NCBI GenBank assembly: GCA_002431905.1
Contig: DJER01000017.1
Coordinates: forward strand, 1-17,987
Length of the DNA stretch: 17,987 nt
Direction: 5' to 3'
Source of the DNA: Christensenella sp. UBA5893
GTDB lineage: Bacteria; Bacillota; Clostridia; Christensenellales; UBA1242
Positions 7,548 to 14,149 of the stretch are shown in pieces. Position 1 is the first letter of the stretch; every line of letters starts with the position of its first letter. Made by a program: the position numbers and the translations under genes. Under the pieces are notes generated by a model. The model saw only the letters and a program-made list of their open reading frames with translations, did not search any database and was not told the origin of the DNA.

Positions 7548-8474
7548 TTATTCTTTTTCCAAAATACTTTCTATATCATAGTGGAATTCGTTTTTATATT
7601 TTCCAACAGCATTCATTCCAATAACCTTGTAGCTTTCGTTAATGTAGATGTTATGGAAATTCATACTTTCATCGACTTCAAATCTTAATTCTATACTTGA
7701 GAATTTTGGATAACCAAAACCGCTCATATAGTTCATTTTTTTAACATAGTTCAAAACACCTGTTGTTGGATTTAGATTTATTGTGTAACTTAATAAGTTG
7801 CCAACCTTCCCATTGCTCTTTTCACTCAACACTGTTTTTCTTGAAACAATATAGTCAATTGGACTTTCGGCTTTTAGACCGGTCATCTCTTCATATTCTT
7901 TTTCTGTTCTAAAATCTTGTCCAGATTCTGGTTTGTTTAATGTCCAAGTGACATCATTTCCATTAAGCGAACCTTCATAGGAAAAAAATTCGTCTACGCC
8001 AAAAGTGAATTTTGTCTTTTTGGCGACATTGGCAAGTCCGGTACTAAAATAGTCGAAATAACCTTTTGACCCCTTTCTATATCTATATCCATACAAATCT
8101 TGCTTCATACCAAGTGTAGTCACGACACCCTTTTCGCCACCGTCATAACCTTTGGTATATATGCAATAATTTTCACATTCATTTATCTTTGCTTCGGCAA
8201 CAACAAAAATTTGAGTGGGTGTAAGCTTTGAAATATCCATTGTTTTCCATTTTGCAATGTCAGATTCTTTTTCTTTGTAAGCACTTGCCGAATACCCTGA
8301 TGGGTCAAAAGTGTCAAACTTTCCAATAATCAAATCGCCAACAACAAATCCACCAGCAGTCCCACATCCAATCATAAGCAAGCACAAAAGCACCTTGACG
8401 GCAACACTAATAACTTTTCTCTTTTTTGTGATTACCTTGTCCGGCTTTGCAGTTTGAGTTTCAACGCTATCCAC
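7548..8474 (-). CDS. Membrane-anchored extracytoplasmic protein, partner of the giant envelope protein
   Basis: 308 aa from the GTG at 8474; family not recognised. This start is chosen because AGGAGA lies 9 nt upstream, whereas the longer alternative (TTG at 8504, 318 aa) has no ribosome site. A cytoplasmic basic tail (KPDKVITKKRK) is followed by one membrane helix rich in Gly/Cys (VAVKVLLCLLMIGCGTAGGFVVGDLII). The remaining 260 or so residues should be outside the membrane, with several strands and many Tyr/Phe residues. The last part (IELRFEVDESMNFHNIYINESYKV...) looks like the closing strands of a module in the downstream giant protein, so the two may share a fold. The two genes are 2 nt apart and probably translationally coupled, since the giant gene has only a weak ribosome site. 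A structural or functional pair at the cell envelope is inferred. Confidence 0.8.
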   Translation of the reverse strand: MDSVETQTAKPDKVITKKRKVISVAVKVLLCLLMIGCGTAGGFVVGDLIIGKFDTFDPSGYSASAYKEKESDIAKWKTMDISKLTPTQIFVVAEAKINECENYCIYTKGYDGGEKGVVTTLGMKQDLYGYRYRKGSKGYFDYFSTGLANVAKKTKFTFGVDEFFSYEGSLNGNDVTWTLNKPESGQDFRTEKEYEEMTGLKAESPIDYIVSRKTVLSEKSNGKVGNLLSYTINLNPTTGVLNYVKKMNYMSGFGYPKFSSIELRFEVDESMNFHNIYINESYKVIGMNAVGKYKNEFHYDIESILEKE

Positions 8475-8541
8475 TCGACTTTTTCTCCTTTGAATATTTT
8501 GCAATGGTTTTATCTATAAATAAAGCCCATTTAACTATTTT

Positions 8542-8550
8542 AGTATATCA
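8542..8550 (-). promoter_or_regulatory. Putative extended -10 promoter of the envelope operon
   Basis: On the minus strand, TGA-TATACT forms an extended -10 element (TG-N-TATACT) about 70 nt upstream of the GTG start. No convincing -35 is present at 17 nt (GTGCAA). It lies between the aspS terminator and the operon, where a promoter is needed. Confidence 0.4.
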
Positions 8551-8587
8551 CAATATATCAAAAATTGCACTATAAATTTTTAGAGTG

Positions 8588-8619
8588 AAAAAATGCTATC
8601 AAAATTGATAGCATTTTTT
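8588..8619 (-). terminator. Intrinsic terminator of aspS
   Basis: TGCTATCAA pairs with TTGATAGCA in a hairpin closed by A/T runs; on the minus strand it is followed by six T residues. It begins 2 nt after the aspS stop codon and separates aspS from the envelope operon. Confidence 0.9.
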
Positions 8620-8620
8620 G

Positions 8621-10369
8621 TTATTTTTCGTCTTTTTTTATCACTTCAATTCCAACATCTTTGAGTTGTTGTTCTGTAACTTTGCTTGGTGCACCCATAA
8701 GCAAATCTCTTGCATTTTTGTTGAGTGGGAATGCAATAACATCACGAATAAGTTCATTATCTGTCATTATCATAAGCAATCTTTCAAGTCCAAAAGCACC
8801 ACCGGCATGGGGTGGAGCACCGTAACTGAATGCATTATACAATGCGCCAAACTTATCCTTTACTGTTTGTTCATCATAACCTGCCATTTCGAATGCTTTT
8901 ACCATCAAATCTGTTTGGTGATTTCTTACAGCACCGCTCAATGATTCGTAACCATTTATCACCAAGTCATATTGATATGCAACAATGCTATATGGGTCTT
9001 TTGCATTAAGTGCATCAATTCCACCTTGTGGCATACTGAATGGATTGTGAGCAAAATCTATATTACCTGTTTCTTCGTTCTTTTCAAAGAATGGGAAATC
9101 ACAAATCCAGCAAAATGCAACTTTGTTTTTGTCAATAAGGTCAAGTTGTTTGCCTAGTTCAATTCTCAAAACATTTGCAAGTTTTGTTGCCATTTCTTTT
9201 GTGTCGGCAACCATAAACAAACTTTCGCCACCTTTAAGTTCAAATTCATTTATCAATGCTTTTTTGTTATCTTCGGTCAAGAATTTGGATATTGAACCTG
9301 TAAATTCTCCGTTATTATACTTAAGCCATGCAAGACCCTTGCCTTCATTTTTTACAATAACTGTGCCAATCTCGTCATAGAATTTTCTGCTCTTACCTTC
9401 GGCGTTTGCACCAATACCTTTAATTGTTTTGCCTTTGAATGCATTAAATTCTGTGTTTTCAAAAATCTTGCTCAAATCGTGAACAATAAGTGGATTTCTT
9501 AAATCTGGTTTATCACTGCAATACTTGTCCATTGCAACTTTATATGGAATTCTTACAAATGGTGCAGTTCCAACTTCTTTTGTTGTAAATTCTTTAAATA
9601 ATCCTGTAATAAATTCTTCGCAAACTTTCATAACATCGTCTTGTGTTGCAAAACTCATTTCAAAGTCAATTTGATAGAATTCGCCCGGAGAACGGTCTGC
9701 CCTTGCAGCCTCATTTCTAAAACAAGGTGCAATTTGAAAGTATTTGTCAAAACCAGAAATCATTAAAAGTTGTTTAAATTGTTGTGGGGCTTGTGGAAGC
9801 GCATAAAACTCCCCTGGTGCATTTACTGTTGGAACAATATAATCTCTTGCACCTTCTGGACTTGAAGATGTCAAAATTGGTGTTTGGACTTCCAAAAATC
9901 CCATTTCAGTTAGTTTGTTTCTAACATAGTTAAGAACTTTTGCACGAAAAACAATCATTTGATGTGTTTTTGGATTCCTTAAATCAAGATATCTATATTT
10001 TAACCTTAATTCTTCCTTCGTGTTTGGTGCTTCACTGATTTCAAAAGGCAAAACACTTTGGCATTTTCCCAAAAGTTCAATCTTGTTTGCAACAACTTCA
10101 ATATCCCCCGTTTCCATATTAGGGTTTTTGCTTGAACGTTCTTGAACAACACCAGAAATGGTTATTGTGCATTCTTTGTTTATGCCATCAAGCATACTTT
10201 CTTCATTAACCAAAATTTGTGTAATTCCAAAATGGTCTCTTAATGTAACAAATGTTATTCCGCCAAGTTTTCTTATTGAATTTACCCAACCAGCAAGACG
10301 AACTTCTTTGCCAACATCACTTAATCTTAACTCACTGCAATTGTGAGTTTTGTAAATATTTTCTTGCAT
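8621..10369 (-). CDS. aspS: Aspartate-tRNA ligase
   Basis: 582 aa, normal for bacterial AspRS. It charges tRNA-Asp with aspartate in the cytoplasm using ATP. In order: an N-terminal OB-fold anticodon-binding domain (YKTHNCSELRLSDVGKEVRLAGWV...LRDHFGITQILV, residues about 1-105), then the class II catalytic core. Motif 2 is FRNEAARADRSPGEFYQIDFE, with Arg218. The bacterial GAD insertion lies at about 275-400. Motif 3 is GAFGLERLLM, with Arg530, followed by the RDVIAFPLNK signature. The start is the ATG at 10369 because GGAG sits 6 nt upstream and overlaps an in-frame upstream ATG (10381) that lacks its own ribosome site. The SPGEFYQ form of motif 2 and GLER instead of GLDR are known variants or conservative changes. 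Monocistronic, with its own promoter and terminator. hisS, a frequent neighbour in Firmicutes, is absent here. Confidence 0.97.
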   Translation of the reverse strand: MQENIYKTHNCSELRLSDVGKEVRLAGWVNSIRKLGGITFVTLRDHFGITQILVNEESMLDGINKECTITISGVVQERSSKNPNMETGDIEVVANKIELLGKCQSVLPFEISEAPNTKEELRLKYRYLDLRNPKTHQMIVFRAKVLNYVRNKLTEMGFLEVQTPILTSSSPEGARDYIVPTVNAPGEFYALPQAPQQFKQLLMISGFDKYFQIAPCFRNEAARADRSPGEFYQIDFEMSFATQDDVMKVCEEFITGLFKEFTTKEVGTAPFVRIPYKVAMDKYCSDKPDLRNPLIVHDLSKIFENTEFNAFKGKTIKGIGANAEGKSRKFYDEIGTVIVKNEGKGLAWLKYNNGEFTGSISKFLTEDNKKALINEFELKGGESLFMVADTKEMATKLANVLRIELGKQLDLIDKNKVAFCWICDFPFFEKNEETGNIDFAHNPFSMPQGGIDALNAKDPYSIVAYQYDLVINGYESLSGAVRNHQTDLMVKAFEMAGYDEQTVKDKFGALYNAFSYGAPPHAGGAFGLERLLMIMTDNELIRDVIAFPLNKNARDLLMGAPSKVTEQQLKDVGIEVIKKDEK

Positions 10370-10396
10370 ACTATTCTCCATAATTTTACAAAGTGT

Positions 10397-10425
10397 ATTT
10401 TACAACTAAATATGATAATAGTCAA
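10397..10425 (-). promoter_or_regulatory. Promoter of aspS
   Basis: On the minus strand, TTGACT (10420-10425), a 17-nt spacer and TAAAAT (10397-10402) lie about 28 nt upstream of the chosen ATG. No T-box leader fits in the short distance, so aspS does not appear to be T-box controlled. Confidence 0.7.
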
Positions 10426-10445
10426 TCAAAAGTAATTGGAATGAA

Positions 10446-10553
10446 GAGATTTCTCCAAAGTGGGTCGTTGGGGTCGACAGTCGAAATGACAATATAATAT
10501 ATAAAATAGTCATTTCGAGTGTGGCATCTTTGAACCTGCTCACGAGAAATCTC
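10446..10553. repeat. Dispersed MITE-like inverted-repeat cluster, locus 2
   Basis: A forward unit (GAGATTTCTCC...GTCGACAGTCGAAATGACA, 10446-10491) and an inverted unit (GTCATTTCGAG...GAGAAATCTC, 10509-10553) lie tail to tail, with an AT-rich spacer between. This is the opposite arrangement to the head-to-head pairs at 225-332 and 13966-14072. The pair sits exactly between the divergent promoters of aspS and the acetyltransferase gene without disturbing either. Confidence 0.85.
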
Positions 10554-10576
10554 ATCTACTTACAAATATTTCCCCA

Positions 10577-10605
10577 TTGACATTCCCTTTTTGTAATAGT
10601 AAAAT
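10577..10605 (+). promoter_or_regulatory. Promoter of the GNAT-like gene
   Basis: TTGACA (10577-10582), a 17-nt spacer and TAAAAT (10600-10605). Transcription would begin near 10612, leaving a very short leader before the ATG at 10629. Confidence 0.75.
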
Positions 10606-10628
10606 AAATGTGATTGTATGGGGGAAAT

Positions 10629-11210
10629 ATGGAAATTCTTTTAAACAAAAACGATTATGCCAAATTGGTTAGTTTTGATTCTGAAGACTTTGAACAATAT
10701 AGAGATGAAATCAATAATGGAATGAATAGAGTTTCTTCAAGTTTTGAATATTCAAACGATAATTACAACCAAGAAAAAGCGCTTGAAGTATTAAACAAAT
10801 GGAATGAAAACTTTTTTGAAAGAGAAGACACAAAAGGTAAAATTTATTTTTTGTACATGAAAAATGAAGATGGAATATTACTTCCTATTGCCTATGCAAT
10901 GTACTCAAAAAGCGACAGACCAAATGCATATCATTTGGAATTTATCACAGTACATAATGATTACACAAGTTGCGGTTATGGAGAATGGCTACTCAAAAAA
11001 TCAGCACAAGACTTGGCAAAACAAGATGTAAGAGAAATCACTTGCACAATCAACAATCAAAATCTTGCAAGTTTGCATATGCATGATAATTTTGCAAAAA
11101 AGAACAACCTTGAACTATATAGAAATAGTCTTGGTTTTGCTCAAGAATGGGTGTTTGATATCACTTCCCTAAAGAAAAACAAAATCACTGAAACAGATAT
11201 GATTTTATAA
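10629..11210 (+). CDS. GNAT-family-like N-acetyltransferase
   Basis: 193 aa from the ATG at 10629. An upstream TTG (10614) would fall almost on the predicted transcription start, while GGGGGA lies just before the ATG, although the spacing of 3-4 nt is tight. The core resembles a GNAT acetyl-CoA-binding region. A beta-strand (AYHLEFITVHNDY) is followed by the pyrophosphate-binding turn SCGYGEWLL (the Q/R-x-x-G-x-G/A position, with Cys-Gly-Tyr-Gly), then a helix (KKSAQDLAKQ), a strand (REITCTINNQN) and an ASLHMHDNFAKKNNLELYRNSLGF segment matching the usual A-x-x-(L/Y)-Y-x-K-x-G-F end of the fold. The substrate is unknown. The first 75 residues are acidic and do not match a known substrate domain. 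Monocistronic, converging on the LRR gene. Confidence 0.7.
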   Translation: MEILLNKNDYAKLVSFDSEDFEQYRDEINNGMNRVSSSFEYSNDNYNQEKALEVLNKWNENFFEREDTKGKIYFLYMKNEDGILLPIAYAMYSKSDRPNAYHLEFITVHNDYTSCGYGEWLLKKSAQDLAKQDVREITCTINNQNLASLHMHDNFAKKNNLELYRNSLGFAQEWVFDITSLKKNKITETDMIL

Positions 11211-11227
11211 ATAGTAACGAACTTCAT

Positions 11228-11262
11228 AAAAAAATTCACTAGCCTACACTAGTGAATTTTTT
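11228..11262. terminator. Bidirectional intrinsic terminator
   Basis: A 14-bp stem (AAAAAATTCACTAG at 11229-11242, CTAGTGAATTTTTT at 11249-11262) with a 6-nt loop has T runs on both strands. It serves the acetyltransferase gene from the left and the LRR protein gene from the right. Confidence 0.92.
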
Positions 11263-11269
11263 ATTTTGT

Positions 11270-13699
11270 TTATGAACCGGAAGTTGTTGATGGGTTGACT
11301 GTTACTGTTCCATCGGTGCAGGTTACAACAATTGTACTATCACCAAAACTTGCACTTGTACCATCAGGGAATAAAATCTTATTCCATTCAGCAATCGTTC
11401 CTTTATATGTTACAGATGTTAAATTGCGGCAAAGACAAAAAGCATTTTTTTCAATTTCTGTTATACTTGAAGGAAGAGTCACTGTGGTAAGATTACTGCA
11501 TTTAAAAAATGCATAAGCTTGAATTGTTTTTACTCCATTTGGGACTTCAAATGAAGATTTTGTCATACATTCTCCTATTGCGAAAGACCCAATTATCTCA
11601 ACAGTTTCAGGAATTACTGTATTATCGCAAGCAACAATCAATTTGTTTGTGCTTTTTTCTATTATGCAATTTGTTCCATTGGCACTTGTGTAAATTGTAT
11701 TTTCTTCTTCAACAGAAATTGATGTCAATTTTTCAAAATTTAAGAAATATGAACCTTCTATATCTAAATTTGTTCCCATTAAACATTTAACGCTTGCTGG
11801 AATTTCAAGTTTTGTAATAGTTTTAGTACATTCTGACAAGGCATTATATGCAATTATCTTGACGTTTTCAATCATATCTTTTGTTATCTCGGTTGCGGTC
11901 AAATTATTGCACCCTAACCAATATTTTACCGATGTGTCATCGCATGCATCTACAATTACCAATCCTTGACTTGTTGCCTGCATGCTTGATGTAGGAATTG
12001 ACTGATATCCAATATATTCAACAGTGCTTGGCAATTGTATATTCGTAATTGAGTTACACCCAAAGAATGCATTATCCATTATATGTGTCAAATTTGTATT
12101 TTTTAACGAAACACTGGTGAAATTGCAATGATAGAAAGCACTAGCCCCTATTGTTGCTAACCTTGAACCACTTTCAAATATAATGTTGGTTAATCCAGAT
12201 CCAGAAAAAGCCTCTTTATTGATGTTTGTAACATTTGCAGGAATTATAATTCCCGTCAAGGCACTACAATTATAAAATGCTCTTGACCCTATTTCTGTTA
12301 ATTTTGAATTACTGCCAAAAATTACATTTGCCAAACTTTCACAGCTCTCAAAGGTAGAGAAATCTATGCTTGTCACATTACTTGGAATATTTATTTTTGT
12401 AATACTTGTGCCTGAGAATGAACCCAATGCAGTTACTTGCAAATTATCGCCATCGAAGTTATACTCTTCTGGAATTGTTATTTCTCCAGTTAATGTGCTT
12501 GCATCTATTGGTAACACACTCAATTCTTTCCCACCATTTATCTTTGTATACCTTAACCCAGAGGATGTGTCATCAACAAAAGAAGATACAGAGATTGTGA
12601 CATCCATTTTATCTTTATCCAAAGTTATATTCTCAGTGTGCATTATAACAATACACAATGGAAATTCAGTTTCGCCCCCCCCTATGGATGTATTTCCTGT
12701 TAATGATGATGGCGAAGTTTGGGCAACGACGGCAAATGGTGTAGTATTTCCCACTTCACTATATGTGGCATAGTTTTGCGATACAAATAATATCCCAAAC
12801 ACTTCAAGATTGCTACCATTTTTATCTTTCAAGCTTGCATTTACATTTATTGCATTATTCCCTTCTGGTAAATCTGTCACTTTATAGTTGTACATCCATA
12901 AATTCATTACAACCCCTTCTCCCGAAAATTTCTCGTAATGTTCGGAATCTAGTGTTTCTGTTAAGGAAATAGCATCTTTAATTGTTTGTGGTTCTCTAAT
13001 TTGTGTAAATTCGCCGGTTGTTGCATCTTTGCTTTTGCTTAATGAAATTAGTGTTCCTGCTGGTGGAGTGTATGTTCCGATTGCAATTTCTATATTATAA
13101 GAAAATGTTGGTTTGCCTGTGATTGATGATGTCTTATCTTTTATTGTGTATGCCAAAACCAAATTTTTGCCAACATTATCGCCTGTTGTTGGTTTTATGA
13201 TATCATTTTGATAACTTGTTTTGTAAAAGTAGCTATTTATTTTGCTTTCGTCTTGTGTTACTTGTGGGCGAGCATAATATGAAATGTCACTTGTCAAACT
13301 TTGTATGTTTATCACAACAAAATATGTACCATATTGGTTATAATCTAATGTTATTTTTTTATTTTCTGGAAGAGAAATTGTTGTTTCATTTCCAGTGGTT
13401 GTAAAAGAATATCCTTCATTAGCATCATAAGTTAAATCTGTTGGAGTAGACAACCCTATGCCTTCAAGTTCTTTTGCTTTTGTCTTTAAGCCTGTTTCAT
13501 CATAAGATTCAGATTGTTTGTAGATTCTTGTTGTAACTTGAACAAAAACATCTTCAACCGTGTATTTGATTGAACCGCCAATTGTGTAATTTACTTGTGT
13601 AATTGCAAAAACACCAACGCCCAATATTACAAGCGACAAACAAAATAATGCAATTGACAATAAGAATTTAAAATCTTTTTTATGTTGTTTTTGCGTCAT
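11270..13699 (-). CDS. BspA-like leucine-rich-repeat cell-surface protein
   Basis: 809 aa. A basic N-terminus and a hydrophobic helix (LLSIALFCLSLVILGVGVFA) form a signal peptide or anchor, followed by YTIGGSIKYTVEDVFV. This resembles the mature start of TasA/camelysin-type, SipW-processed proteins. Residues about 40-400 are beta-rich and unassigned. Residues about 420-765 carry BspA/LRR_5 repeats (SKLTEIGSRAFYNCSALTGIIIPANVTNI and similar), broken near 560-700 by a less regular insert. The C-terminus has the frequent SVTYKGTIAEWNKI...CTDGTV ending. BspA-type proteins act in adhesion or host contact; that role here is inferred. There is no LPXTG motif, so anchoring is probably through the N-terminal helix. 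Codons 340-342 (Gly-Gly-Gly) lie in a run of eight G, a possible slippage site. The ATG at 13699 has GGAGG 7 nt upstream. Confidence 0.9.
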   Translation of the reverse strand: MTQKQHKKDFKFLLSIALFCLSLVILGVGVFAITQVNYTIGGSIKYTVEDVFVQVTTRIYKQSESYDETGLKTKAKELEGIGLSTPTDLTYDANEGYSFTTTGNETTISLPENKKITLDYNQYGTYFVVINIQSLTSDISYYARPQVTQDESKINSYFYKTSYQNDIIKPTTGDNVGKNLVLAYTIKDKTSSITGKPTFSYNIEIAIGTYTPPAGTLISLSKSKDATTGEFTQIREPQTIKDAISLTETLDSEHYEKFSGEGVVMNLWMYNYKVTDLPEGNNAINVNASLKDKNGSNLEVFGILFVSQNYATYSEVGNTTPFAVVAQTSPSSLTGNTSIGGGETEFPLCIVIMHTENITLDKDKMDVTISVSSFVDDTSSGLRYTKINGGKELSVLPIDASTLTGEITIPEEYNFDGDNLQVTALGSFSGTSITKINIPSNVTSIDFSTFESCESLANVIFGSNSKLTEIGSRAFYNCSALTGIIIPANVTNINKEAFSGSGLTNIIFESGSRLATIGASAFYHCNFTSVSLKNTNLTHIMDNAFFGCNSITNIQLPSTVEYIGYQSIPTSSMQATSQGLVIVDACDDTSVKYWLGCNNLTATEITKDMIENVKIIAYNALSECTKTITKLEIPASVKCLMGTNLDIEGSYFLNFEKLTSISVEEENTIYTSANGTNCIIEKSTNKLIVACDNTVIPETVEIIGSFAIGECMTKSSFEVPNGVKTIQAYAFFKCSNLTTVTLPSSITEIEKNAFCLCRNLTSVTYKGTIAEWNKILFPDGTSASFGDSTIVVTCTDGTVTVNPSTTSGS
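12675..12682 (-). repeat. G8 tract inside the LRR protein coding frame
   Basis: Eight G on the coding strand (GGG GGG GGC, residues 340-342) sit in an otherwise AT-rich gene. Gain or loss of one G would shift the frame before the LRR domain and remove it. Confidence 0.9.
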
Positions 13700-13797
13700 T
13701 TACAACCTCCACAAAAATAAGTTAACCTAGTTAAAACCAATTTATACACAAAAATTGTCATAATTCGTGAAAATGGCACAAAGCCAACTTTTTTCTT

Positions 13798-13827
13798 ATT
13801 ATAGCTTTACCTGTTTATTTTTGTCAA
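13798..13827 (-). promoter_or_regulatory. Promoter of the LRR surface protein
   Basis: On the minus strand, TTGACA (13822-13827), an 18-nt spacer and TATAAT (13798-13803). The leader is about 90 nt and contains TTAAC-TAG-GTTAA (about 13721-13733), a small inverted repeat close to the ribosome site that could be an operator or hairpin. The leader's role is unknown. Confidence 0.75.
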
Positions 13828-13828
13828 A

Positions 13829-13873
13829 TAAAAAAACTATGAAAAAGCAATAAATAAATTATTTTTTCATAGT
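13829..13873 (-). terminator. Intrinsic terminator downstream of the metal ATPase gene and repeat locus 3
   Basis: On the minus strand, ACTATGAAAAA pairs with TTTTTCATAGT (11 bp) around a 16-nt loop, followed by a T7 run. It lies directly before the -35 of the LRR gene, and nearly 280 nt after the ATPase stop codon, so the ATPase transcript would include the inverted repeats between. Confidence 0.7.
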
Positions 13874-13906
13874 CCATATATTTTATATATGCAAATTATT
13901 CAAATA

Positions 13907-14137
13907 GTCGTTTTGACTCTCATTCACATACAAGCAACCGAGAAATCTCAACCGCTTTTTCAATAGTCATTTCGAGTTAGCCAGCAAAGACACACTCACG
14001 AGAAATCTCAACTGCTTAAAGACGAAGAGATTTCTCCAAAGTGAGTCGTTGGGGTCGGCAGTCGAAATGACATGAATATTATTTTTAATAGTCATTTCGA
14101 TACCGACTTCGTAGAAACAGCAAATGAGAAATCCCGA
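13907..14137. repeat. Dispersed MITE-like inverted-repeat cluster, locus 3
   Basis: Four units alternate in orientation: a degenerate inverted unit (13907-13949), an inverted unit (13966-14009), a forward unit (14027-14072) and a diverged inverted unit (14091-14137) that ends 12 nt from the ATPase stop codon. The middle two face each other and can fold into a hairpin of about 107 bp, as at locus 1. The 13700-14149 stretch otherwise holds only the LRR promoter/leader and a terminator; no gene is seen. Confidence 0.85.
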
Positions 14138-14149
14138 CCGATTAAGAAT

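Noticed and set aside
8618..8944. Plus-strand 108-aa frame opposite aspS
   Set aside because: It is antisense to the conserved motif 3 region of AspRS, so a shadow.
10382..10445. T-box leader of aspS
   Set aside because: The predicted promoter leaves a leader of under 30 nt, too short for a T-box, and no T-box motif is visible.
12366..12773. Plus-strand 135-aa reading frame opposite the LRR gene
   Set aside because: It is a shadow of the minus-strand LRR protein, with low-complexity hydrophobic composition and no promoter or ribosome site.
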